From Anaerolineaceae bacterium (GTDB taxonomy: Bacteria > Chloroflexota > Anaerolineae > Aggregatilineales > Phototrophicaceae): DNA of 64,000 nucleotides. Position 1 is the stretch's first letter; every line of letters starts with the position of its first letter. A program made the position numbers and the translations under genes. The notes beneath the pieces were generated by a model. It saw only the letters and a program-made list of their open reading frames with translations. It made no database searches and was not told where the DNA came from. Of the stretch, positions 44,452-52,171 are shown in pieces. The stretch spans positions 27,752 to 91,751 of the forward strand of contig WGMX01000037.1 of NCBI GenBank assembly GCA_016124855.1. The letters run 5' to 3'.

Positions 44452-45771
44452 ATGAATGAACGACTGCGGATAGGCATCATTGGTGCGGGCGCGGCAGGTA
44501 TGGCGGCGGCGTGGGATTTAGCGCGGGCTGGACACGAGGTTCACCTGTACGAAGCTGAGAAAAATGTCGGTGGACTGGCAGCCGGATTCAAAGATGAAGG
44601 CTGGGAATGGACGATGGAAAAGTTCTATCACCACTGGTTCGAAACCGACAAAAGTATCTTGAAGCTGGTTGATGACATAGGCCAGCAGGGCAAAGTGCTG
44701 TTCCCACGCCCCAAAACCAGTTATTGGTTGGATGGCAAAATCTATAAATCGGAGATGAATGCATCGGCCTTGTCGCTGCCGCTTTCATTTCCGTCGTTGA
44801 TTCGGTTGGGGTTGGCAGGGGTTTATCTAAAATTCTTGACTAAAGATTGGAAGTCACTTGAAAAAGTAACCGCAGACAGTTGGATGCGGCGCTGGATGGG
44901 CGAAGAAGCCTACAACAAGTTGTGGCGACCGCTTCTGATTGGTAAGTTTGCTGATCGTTACCAGCAGGTGAATATGGCGTGGATGTGGGCGCGAATTTAT
45001 ACCCGCAGCCTGCGTTTGGGCATTTTTGAAGGTGGCTTTCAAGCATTTTTGGAAGCGCTGGCGGAGGCCGTTCAATCAAAAGGTGCGGTCATTCACCTCA
45101 ACTCACCAGTGGATGCGATTGGGACTCAAGATGGCAAACCAACCTTGACCATTAAAGGAGAAACCGAAGTATTTGACCGCGTGATTAGTACGGCTTCACC
45201 GGGATTGATGCTGCGGCTTGCGCCTTCATTAAAGGATACATCTTACGGTAAACAGATTGCTGAACTCAAGAGCATCGGCGCGTTGTGTGTGGTGCTGGCG
45301 CTCAAGCAGTCGATTTTGACTGATGGCACTTATTGGTTGAATTTGCCCGCGACCAGTGCCGATAAACGCACCAGCCAATTCCCATTTTTGGCGCTGGTTG
45401 AGCATACTAACTTCATGGATAAGTCGCATTATGGCGGTGATGTGCTGGTGTACTGCGGCGATTATATACCCACCGATCATGAATATTTTAAGATGACCGA
45501 TGATGAATTGGTCGAACGCTTTTTGCCCGCCCTGAAAAAAGTGAATCCCAACTTTGATGCCAGTTGGATACGCAAATCATGGGTTTGGAAAGCCCCTTAT
45601 GCTCAACCGATTCCGTTTGTGAATCACAGCCAGCATATTCCGGCGCTTAAGACTCCGCTGCCGGGTGTATTTTGGGCGAGTATGAGCCAAGTTTATCCTT
45701 GGGATCGTGGGACAAATTACGCGGTGGAAATTGGTCAGAAAGTGGCGAAAGAAGCGCTAAATGCTAAGTAA
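44452..45771 (+). CDS. NAD(P)/FAD-dependent amine-oxidase-type oxidoreductase
   Basis: 439 residues from the ATG at 44452. Dinucleotide-binding GIIGAGAAGMAAAWDLARAG at 8-27, then VHLYEAEKNVGGLAAGF, the second part of the FAD site. The rest follows the protoporphyrinogen-oxidase/amine oxidase fold. Members of this type recur in polysaccharide gene clusters and have been proposed to act on sugar-lipid or nucleotide-sugar substrates; no substrate is shown. 112 bases behind the GHMP kinase. Its 3' end overlaps the stop of the convergent antitoxin-like gene by 8 bases. Confidence 0.85.
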   Translation: MNERLRIGIIGAGAAGMAAAWDLARAGHEVHLYEAEKNVGGLAAGFKDEGWEWTMEKFYHHWFETDKSILKLVDDIGQQGKVLFPRPKTSYWLDGKIYKSEMNASALSLPLSFPSLIRLGLAGVYLKFLTKDWKSLEKVTADSWMRRWMGEEAYNKLWRPLLIGKFADRYQQVNMAWMWARIYTRSLRLGIFEGGFQAFLEALAEAVQSKGAVIHLNSPVDAIGTQDGKPTLTIKGETEVFDRVISTASPGLMLRLAPSLKDTSYGKQIAELKSIGALCVVLALKQSILTDGTYWLNLPATSADKRTSQFPFLALVEHTNFMDKSHYGGDVLVYCGDYIPTDHEYFKMTDDELVERFLPALKKVNPNFDASWIRKSWVWKAPYAQPIPFVNHSQHIPALKTPLPGVFWASMSQVYPWDRGTNYAVEIGQKVAKEALNAK

Positions 45772-46015
45772 AACAGGTGTCATCCCAGAGCGCTGATGCA
45801 GGGTAAACACGTCCTGCTACGATATCAGACCAACCTTCCTCAAAAGCGATTTCAGGATCGTCTCCTGCTTCATCAATCACTAAGTCTTGTGTCATGATAT
45901 GGCGCAGATAATCCGTTAGTGCATCGTAACCTTGTTTTCGCGCAAGATCAGCCAATTTTTCATGTTCATCAGGAGTAAGTTCGATTGAAATGGTGACATG
46001 TTCTGAAATATTCAT
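45764..46015 (-). CDS. Ribbon-helix-helix antitoxin-like protein, second orphan copy
   Basis: 83 residues. The start at 46015 is chosen because GGTGAG sits 7 bases before it; a GTG at 46027 is less likely. N-terminal strand VTISIELTPDEHEKLADLARKQ and helix pair, then acidic EIAFEEGWSDIVAGRVYPASALW. Same family as the gene at 2450-2680, sharing LTDYL, EGW and PAS.LW. There is no toxin downstream: it converges on the oxidoreductase gene and overlaps its end by 8 bases. Probably a single-copy regulator or a remnant of a toxin-antitoxin pair. Confidence 0.7.
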   Translation of the reverse strand: MNISEHVTISIELTPDEHEKLADLARKQGYDALTDYLRHIMTQDLVIDEAGDDPEIAFEEGWSDIVAGRVYPASALWDDTCFT

Positions 46016-46289
46016 CAGGGTTCTCACCTTATTTGAAAGATACGTTGATTATAGCATTTTTACTTTATGAATTGCCCTGTGGTCAGGTAAATTGAGGTCT
46101 TTGCAAGGTCGGCGCATTAGTGTGTAGGCGCATTTGAAACGGTGGATAAGCGACGGATATCGAGATCAATCATTATTATCAGGCTCGATGGTTCGTGCTA
46201 CACTGGTGCATATCTTAGTCAAAATAGCCACGCCATCTTTCAACTGGCACATCAATAGCCAAACAAAACACTCATTCAAGAGGGAATGT

Positions 46290-47672
46290 ATGAAGATCAT
46301 TGTCGCTGGAACTGGATTTGTGGGATTGACCCACGCCGCTGTACTTTCGGAGTATGGACACGAAGTTTATGCCTACGATGTTGATGAAAAGAAACTGGAG
46401 GCCTATCGCTCGGCTGATGCAGCACGCATCGGTCATTATGTGAGCGAACCGGGGTTACCGGTCATCATCGCCGAAAATATCAATCGCTATCTGTTTTTCG
46501 TGAATAACATCAGCGATATTGTGGAGGGTACGGACGCGATATTTCTGTGCTTGCCCACGCCGCCGCGCCCCAACGGATCATCCGATTTAAGTTATTATTT
46601 CAAGGCGCTGGATCAGATTGCGCCGATGCTGGCACAACGACAGGATAAACGGCGGATTGTACTCATTAACAAGAGTACTGTACCTGTTGGTACGGCGCGT
46701 CAACTGGAAACGAAGTTGAAAGAGCACGGCGTTCCCAACTTTGGTATTGCGTCCAATCCTGAATTTTTGCCTGAAGGTGACGCGGTGGAAAAATCGCGGC
46801 GGCCTGATCGCGTGGTAGTGGGCGCAGATACTGAAGAGGACTTGCGTATCCTGCGGCGAATTTATTCGCAGTTTACCAATCATGTGCGGATTGCTTACAT
46901 TGAAACCACACCCGAAACCGCTGAGGCCATCAAATATGTGGCGAATACGCTGCTGCTAACGTACATCTCGTTCTGGAACGGCGTGGGCGCGCGTTTGGGC
47001 GAGGCATTCCCCAATGTGCGGATGGAAGACCTCAAGCGTGGTGTGACCGCCGACAACCGCATCAGCAAGTGGGGGTCGTATGTCTCAAACGGCGCGGGCG
47101 GTTCCTGCTTCGGCAAAGATATTCAGTCATTAATTTACCAGTTCAAGAGCAATAGTCAATCGACGGCGCTTCTCGAATCGGTTTATGACATCAACGAATA
47201 TCAAAAGACTTATCTGATTGATCGCGCGATACAAGAAGCGGGCGCGACCTTTAATCATAAGACGGTGTCTTTGTTGGGATTATCCTTTAAACAGCGTACC
47301 AATGATATGCGCGATTCGTCATCGTTGAAGGTGGTGGAATCCTTGTTGGCGCGCGGTGTCAAGGAAGTTCGGGCGTACGATCCGTTAGCGGTGGACGAGG
47401 CCAAGCGCTACTTCCACCCCGATAAAAATCATCTGTTTGAGAAGGTGACTTATCACGATGCCGTTAAAGATGCACTGACCGGCAGCGATATGGTCTTTAT
47501 CTCAACCGATTGGGAAGAATTTCGCGGGTTATCACGCACGATAGAGCAGACGGTGAAGCCTCCATTCCTGATTATGGATGGTCGCCGCATGATTCCCGAT
47601 TATAAGGAATTGGTTGAACGCGGTTACGGATATATTGCAGTTGGTTCACCCTATTTAACCCCGACTAAATAA
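46290..47672 (+). CDS. ugd: UDP-glucose 6-dehydrogenase family protein
   Basis: 460 residues from the ATG at 46290 (AGAGGGA upstream). NAD-binding IIVAGTGFVGLTHAAVLSEYG at 3-23, central domain with KSTVPVGTA and NPEFLPEGDAV, catalytic GGSCFGKDI with Cys273, and the C-terminal UDP-binding domain with VKEVRAYDPLA. Oxidises a UDP-hexose to the uronic acid, likely UDP-glucose to UDP-glucuronate for envelope or capsular polysaccharide. Other members act on UDP-ManNAc or GDP-mannose, so the exact substrate is open. Confidence 0.9.
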   Translation: MKIIVAGTGFVGLTHAAVLSEYGHEVYAYDVDEKKLEAYRSADAARIGHYVSEPGLPVIIAENINRYLFFVNNISDIVEGTDAIFLCLPTPPRPNGSSDLSYYFKALDQIAPMLAQRQDKRRIVLINKSTVPVGTARQLETKLKEHGVPNFGIASNPEFLPEGDAVEKSRRPDRVVVGADTEEDLRILRRIYSQFTNHVRIAYIETTPETAEAIKYVANTLLLTYISFWNGVGARLGEAFPNVRMEDLKRGVTADNRISKWGSYVSNGAGGSCFGKDIQSLIYQFKSNSQSTALLESVYDINEYQKTYLIDRAIQEAGATFNHKTVSLLGLSFKQRTNDMRDSSSLKVVESLLARGVKEVRAYDPLAVDEAKRYFHPDKNHLFEKVTYHDAVKDALTGSDMVFISTDWEEFRGLSRTIEQTVKPPFLIMDGRRMIPDYKELVERGYGYIAVGSPYLTPTK

Positions 47673-47754
47673 GGGTGAACATAACCGGACAAAGGCGATT
47701 AAAAGTGTTCGCCTTTGTTCATCGGTTTTATACGGTGGTCAAAGTTGGTGGTAA

Positions 47755-47785
47755 ACAAAAAAGAGTCGACCGGACTCTTTTTTGT
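47755..47785. terminator. Bidirectional terminator between ugd and the glycosyltransferase
   Basis: Perfect 13-bp stem (47755-47767 with 47773-47785), 5-base loop, T-runs on both strands. A second weaker hairpin lies at 47689-47718. Confidence 0.9.
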
Positions 47786-47802
47786 TTGTGTATAGGGCGG
47801 AA

Positions 47803-48567
47803 TTAAGCCGAGATTTCGGTCGGCAGTTGGGTCTCGCGCATTTGCGGTGTGAGGTTGTGATGACGCTGGCGTACCTGCCAGACACGGGCAGCAGCCTCAA
47901 GCTGGATGCGAATGTCCATCTTGGATTCACCGATTTCGCGGTCAGGGAAATAGATAGGGATTTCGGCGACGCGAAAACCTAAGCGGCAGGTGACATAGGT
48001 CATCTCGACTTGGAAGACGTAGCCGTTGGAGCGAATGCGGTTTAGATCAAGGCCAATAAGGGTGTTGCGCCGCCAAATTTTGAAACCACCTGTCGCATCG
48101 CGCACCGGAATACCGAGGATGGTCGGGGTATAAACACGGTTGGCAAACCACGTGAGCAGTTTGCGATAAGCACTCCAATTTTCATCGACACTGCCGCCCT
48201 TAGCAAAGCGCGAACCGATGACTAAATCATAGTTTTCGATGGCTTTGAGCAGTTCAGGAATATACTTCGGTTGGTGAGAAAAATCGCAGTCCATCTGGAT
48301 GATGTAGTCAGCATCCATGTTAAGCGCTTTTTTGAAGCCTGCGATGTAGGCCTGCCCCAGACCATTCTTTTCTTGGCGGTGCAGCACGTTCACTGTGGGA
48401 TTGCTTGCAGCAAGATCATCGGCGATCTTGCCCGTTCCATCCGGTGAATTATCATCGACTACCAAAATGTGCAAGTTGTCTAAATTCAGCGCGAAAAGCG
48501 CCTCGATCATACGGGGAAGATTATCTTTCTCATTATAAGTAGGTAGAACGATAACTGTCTTTGGCAT
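47803..48567 (-). CDS. Polyprenol-phosphate mannosyltransferase-like GT2 enzyme
   Basis: 254 residues. The ATG at 48567 is preferred (GGAG 6 bases upstream) over a GTG at 48579. GT2 fold, with VIVLPTYNEKDNLPRMIEAL, VVDDNSPDGTG, DADYIIQMDCDFSHQP carrying the DxD-like metal site, and ATGGFKIW. The last 60 residues lack membrane helices, so it is the soluble DPM1 type. It transfers mannose from GDP-mannose to a polyprenyl phosphate, supplying a lipid-linked donor. This fits the GT-C membrane protein at 58334-60964, which uses such donors. Confidence 0.9.
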   Translation of the reverse strand: MPKTVIVLPTYNEKDNLPRMIEALFALNLDNLHILVVDDNSPDGTGKIADDLAASNPTVNVLHRQEKNGLGQAYIAGFKKALNMDADYIIQMDCDFSHQPKYIPELLKAIENYDLVIGSRFAKGGSVDENWSAYRKLLTWFANRVYTPTILGIPVRDATGGFKIWRRNTLIGLDLNRIRSNGYVFQVEMTYVTCRLGFRVAEIPIYFPDREIGESKMDIRIQLEAAARVWQVRQRHHNLTPQMRETQLPTEISA

Positions 48568-48776
48568 AACGATCTCCACAAAGTGGCTTTACGAGCACCG
48601 AACGGTGACTGAAATACTCATATGATTAGTATACATCAGTGAATATGGATGAGATGTGCGCAATCTTAACGCGCGGCAAATCCATGTGCCTGAAGGTATT
48701 TGCACGTGTGCTAAACTTAGCATCAATTGCCTTACATTTCCCCAACACCAATTATTAGGACTGCAAGGGTACTGAC

Positions 48777-49250
48777 TTGGGAACTATTCTGACATTAGAA
48801 GCCGCACGGGCCGAACGTTTATTGATGGCCGCCAGCGGTGCAACTTTGGTCTTTACCAACGGACATTTTGACCTGCTGCACGTCGGGCACTTGGATTATC
48901 TGGAAAAGGCACGGGCATTAGGTGATGCGCTGTTCCTTGGATTAAATGGTGACGCAAGCACCACCCGACTAAAAGGGGTGGGGCGCCCGCTCATTCCGGC
49001 GCTTGAACGGGCGCGGTTACTAGCGGCCTTACAACCGGTGAGCGCTGTCATTATTTTTGAGTCCGACACAGCGGACGACTTAATTCGAACCCTTCAACCC
49101 GATGTTTATGTCAAAGGTGGCGATTACGCTCATAAAGTGCTGCCAGAACGTCCGACTGTAGAAGCATATGGTGGGCGAGTGGCCCTGATCGATTATTTAC
49201 CTGATCACAGTACATCGGCGCTGATTGCCAAAATTAAAGCCCTGCCTTAA
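48777..49250 (+). CDS. RfaE2/HldE-type nucleotidyltransferase
   Basis: 157 residues, TTG start with AAGGG upstream. Nucleotidyltransferase motif TNGHFDLLHVGH (27-38, with H35-x-x-H38), then LGLNGDASTTRLKGVGRP and the VKGGDYAHKVLPE segment, all typical of the C-terminal half of HldE/RfaE, which adenylylates heptose 1-phosphate. Here it is a free-standing protein. With the HddA-like kinase it could make a nucleotide-activated heptose or related sugar. Cytoplasmic. Confidence 0.9.
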   Translation: MGTILTLEAARAERLLMAASGATLVFTNGHFDLLHVGHLDYLEKARALGDALFLGLNGDASTTRLKGVGRPLIPALERARLLAALQPVSAVIIFESDTADDLIRTLQPDVYVKGGDYAHKVLPERPTVEAYGGRVALIDYLPDHSTSALIAKIKALP

Positions 49251-49945
49251 CCGTTGATATTCCATTCCGCGTTGAATTGCTCTAGAAATTCGAGCATGAA
49301 CTGATGACGCTGCTCGGCTAAGGCGCGGGCGGTGGATGTGTTCATGCGGTCTTTGAGCAAGACCAGTTTTTCATGAAAGTGGTTGATGGTTGTGCCGCGA
49401 GCCGCTTTGTACTGTTCAAAAGTGGTGTGCATAACCGGCTGCGCATTTGGATCGTGCATTTCGCGACCTTTCGCCCCGCCGTATGCGAAGGCGCGACCGA
49501 TACCGATTGCGCCAATCGCGTCGAGACGATCTGCATCTTGGACGACCTGACCTTCCAGCGAGAGCGGTGCGGCTTTTACGTCAGCGCCCTTGAAGGAAAG
49601 GTTGGCGATGATGGTACAAACATGCGCGACAATCATGTCTTCTACGCCAAGCGATTGCAGCCATTCACGGGCAAGACGCGGCCCGACGCTTTCATCCCCG
49701 GCATGAAATTTCCAATCCCCGATGTCGTGCAGCAGCGCAGCCAATTGAACCACATCACTATCCACTTTTTCACGGTCGGCGATATGCAGGCTGGTCTGCC
49801 AGACGCGATAAATATGCCACCAATCGTGTCCACTGCTTTCACCTTGCATCAAGCTGCGAACATGGTCAGCGGTTTGGGAAATGTGGTTGGAAGGAAAATT
49901 AATGATAGACTCTCCATATGCTAATTGATAACCTTTGCAGCGCAA
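49247..49945 (-). CDS. HD domain phosphohydrolase
   Basis: 232 residues if read from the TTG at 49945. HD superfamily: GHDWWHIYRVW (His40, His44), LLHDIGD (His73, Asp74) and a C-terminal Asp in VQDADRLDAIG supply the metal site. Related to YedJ-type nucleotide phosphohydrolases. The start is doubtful: no site precedes the TTG, whereas GGAGAG precedes codons ATC/ATT at 49906-49901, where family members usually begin. Convergent end with the RfaE2-like gene overlaps by 4 bases. Confidence 0.85.
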   Translation of the reverse strand: MRCKGYQLAYGESIINFPSNHISQTADHVRSLMQGESSGHDWWHIYRVWQTSLHIADREKVDSDVVQLAALLHDIGDWKFHAGDESVGPRLAREWLQSLGVEDMIVAHVCTIIANLSFKGADVKAAPLSLEGQVVQDADRLDAIGAIGIGRAFAYGGAKGREMHDPNAQPVMHTTFEQYKAARGTTINHFHEKLVLLKDRMNTSTARALAEQRHQFMLEFLEQFNAEWNING

Positions 49946-50049
49946 TTATTGTACGTAATGAGCCGTAAAAAGCACTAGAATTTTGCCGCTTTACCCGATA
50001 GGGGTAAAATGCAATCGAATTGACATTTGATTGTCGTAGGAGTCTGGTC

Positions 50050-51591
50050 ATGGTCACGCTTGAAAAAAAGCCTGTACCCACCACGGTATTGCCTGCACAG
50101 CCGACGGAAATCGCCGTCATGAATCCGGTTACGGGTCAGGTTATTGGCAGTATTCCGATTATGGATGCTGAGGCAGTGCGGCAGGCGGCTGATCGTGCCC
50201 GCGCCGCTCAACCAGCGTGGGAAGCGCTGGGAGTGAAAGCGCGCGCGACATTGATGCGGCACTGGTCAGATATGTTGTGGGATGACCAAAAAAACGCGAT
50301 TGCCGTTATCCGGCGTGAAACTGGCAAAACGGAACTCGGCGCATGGGAAGAAGTGGCGGTTATTGACACCGTTGTGAGTTACTATTACAAACATGCCGCA
50401 CGATTTTTACGTCCCCAGACCCGCCGCTCGGCAGTACCTGTTCGTCATAAGGCCAGAGTATATTACAAAGCGCATGGTGTCGCTGGATTTATAACCCCTT
50501 GGAACTACCCGCTGAATAATGCTTTTATTGATCTGATCGCGGCGATGTTCGCGGGGAATACAATATTACTCAAGCCTAGTGAAATCACTCCGTTTAGTGC
50601 TCAATATGCGGTTGATTTGATGTACAAGGCCGGTATTCCCAAAGATGTAATTCAGGTTGTCACCGGTGCTGGCTCGACCGGCGCGGCGCTGGTCGATGTC
50701 GTGGATTACATTTCGTTTACAGGAAGTACCGCTACCGGCAAGAAGATCGCAGTCAAGGCGGCAGAACGCTTGATTCCATGCAGTCTCGAATTGGGCGGCA
50801 AAGACCCGATGATCGTGCTGAATGATGCCGACGTGGATATGGCTGCGACTGAAACCTTAGTCGGCGCTGCCAGTGAAAATACCGGTCAAGTGTGTATCAG
50901 CACCGAGCGTGTATATGTCGAAGACGGGATATATGACCGGTATATCGAAAAGATTAAACAGTATGCAAGTCAACTCAAGATTGGTTCAGGCGACGGTTTT
51001 GATGTCAACATCGGCAGCTTAACCAACGAGCGCGAGCTTCTTCGTGCCGAGGCACAGGTCAAGGACGCGCTGGCCAAAGGGGCGCACTTGATTTATGGGG
51101 GTAAGCGTCGCCCTGATCTTGGCCCGCTCTTTTACGAACCGGCGATTCTGACGAACGTGGATCATTCGATGGATGTGATGCGCGAGGAAACTTTCGGCCC
51201 GATTGTGCCGATTATGCGCGTCAAAGATGCCGACGAAGCTATCCAATTAGCGAATGATTCTGAGTACGGACTTTCAGCAGCGATATTGACCAAAGATTTG
51301 AAACGCGGCGAACAGTTAGCAACCCGCATCGAAAGTGGTGATGTGCATGTGAACACCACCCATTGGATATTCGGCACGCCGGGTTTGCCGATGGGTGGCG
51401 TGAAGAACAGCGGCATGGGCAGGCGTAACGGGCCGGAAGGTTTGCTGCGCTTCGTGAAGCCGCAGTCGATTGTCATTGATAACTTGCTGATGCAAAAGCC
51501 AACGTTAGCGCGTGTGGATGGGTTTATGCTAAAGGGTGCGCTGCTGTTACGCCGCATCCGCCGGGCATTCCCATTTTTACCGCTTGAATAA
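50050..51591 (+). CDS. Aldehyde dehydrogenase
   Basis: 513 residues from the ATG at 50050 (TAGGAG upstream). NAD(P)-dependent ALDH: general base Glu near 248 in SLELGGKDPM, nucleophile Cys near 281 in NTGQVCISTE, NAD site FTGSTATGK, and the C-terminal REETFGPIVPI. Oxidises an aldehyde to the acid. The family resembles succinate-semialdehyde and long-chain dehydrogenases. The substrate is unknown. The Doc toxin gene begins 3 bases after its stop. Confidence 0.93.
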   Translation: MVTLEKKPVPTTVLPAQPTEIAVMNPVTGQVIGSIPIMDAEAVRQAADRARAAQPAWEALGVKARATLMRHWSDMLWDDQKNAIAVIRRETGKTELGAWEEVAVIDTVVSYYYKHAARFLRPQTRRSAVPVRHKARVYYKAHGVAGFITPWNYPLNNAFIDLIAAMFAGNTILLKPSEITPFSAQYAVDLMYKAGIPKDVIQVVTGAGSTGAALVDVVDYISFTGSTATGKKIAVKAAERLIPCSLELGGKDPMIVLNDADVDMAATETLVGAASENTGQVCISTERVYVEDGIYDRYIEKIKQYASQLKIGSGDGFDVNIGSLTNERELLRAEAQVKDALAKGAHLIYGGKRRPDLGPLFYEPAILTNVDHSMDVMREETFGPIVPIMRVKDADEAIQLANDSEYGLSAAILTKDLKRGEQLATRIESGDVHVNTTHWIFGTPGLPMGGVKNSGMGRRNGPEGLLRFVKPQSIVIDNLLMQKPTLARVDGFMLKGALLLRRIRRAFPFLPLE

Positions 51592-51594
51592 CCG

Positions 51595-51993
51595 ATGACA
51601 CCCGATCCGATTCACTATCTGACACCCGGTGAAATTTATGCCGCCGCTGAAGAAGCCATCGGAGAACCGATGCTGGCGCGCGAACCGCATCTGGTCCGTT
51701 CAGCCGCAGCCCGTCCCATGCTGCACGCTTTCGGCACAGAAGCCTATCCATCGCTCATGGAAAAAGCGGCGGCTCTCATGCATTCTGTCGCAGCGCATCA
51801 TCTGTTCTGGGACGGCAATAAACGCGCGGCGACACGTGCTACAATTCTGTTTCTGGAAAAGAATGGGTATCGGCCAACTTGGGATGCCGAGTCCATATAT
51901 CATTTTGTATTGGAAATTGCCCAAGATAAACATGATGTGCCGCAAATCGCGGAGTGGTTAACTGCTCACACCACCTTAATTGATGCAGGTTAG
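51595..51993 (+). CDS. doc: Doc-type Fic-fold toxin (orphan)
   Basis: 132 residues, the length of Doc. The Fic motif reads HHLFWDGNKRAA (H69-x-F-x-D-G-N-K-R77), the core of Doc and Fic enzymes. Doc phosphorylates elongation factor Tu and stops translation. Normally Phd, the antitoxin, precedes it; here an aldehyde dehydrogenase precedes by three bases and no Phd-like gene is near. The ATG has no good ribosome site, so translation is probably coupled to the upstream gene. Other Fic enzymes transfer AMP, so the reaction is not certain. Confidence 0.82.
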   Translation: MTPDPIHYLTPGEIYAAAEEAIGEPMLAREPHLVRSAAARPMLHAFGTEAYPSLMEKAAALMHSVAAHHLFWDGNKRAATRATILFLEKNGYRPTWDAESIYHFVLEIAQDKHDVPQIAEWLTAHTTLIDAG

Positions 51994-52108
51994 TGATGTG
52001 AAAGGTGATTGAGGCATAATAACATGCTAACAGGGCAAAATCGGTAGTGCAGTAACTAAAAATCTACTGTTTTGTATCAAAACTGTTACGTATTCTTCGA
52101 TGAGCGCG

Positions 52109-52138
52109 TCACATTATGTGTGATAATCAAACGATTAT
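52109..52138 (+). promoter_or_regulatory. Two adjacent palindromes before the hybrid sensor kinase
   Basis: TCACA-TTATG-TGTGA (52109-52123), then ATAATC-AAAC-GATTAT (52123-52138). The first has Crp/Fnr-like half-sites at an unusual 5-base gap. They stand 34-63 bases before the ATG and could be operator sites. Confidence 0.4.
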
Positions 52139-52171
52139 TACATTCTTGAACATTGTCTAAAGAAGTAAGCT

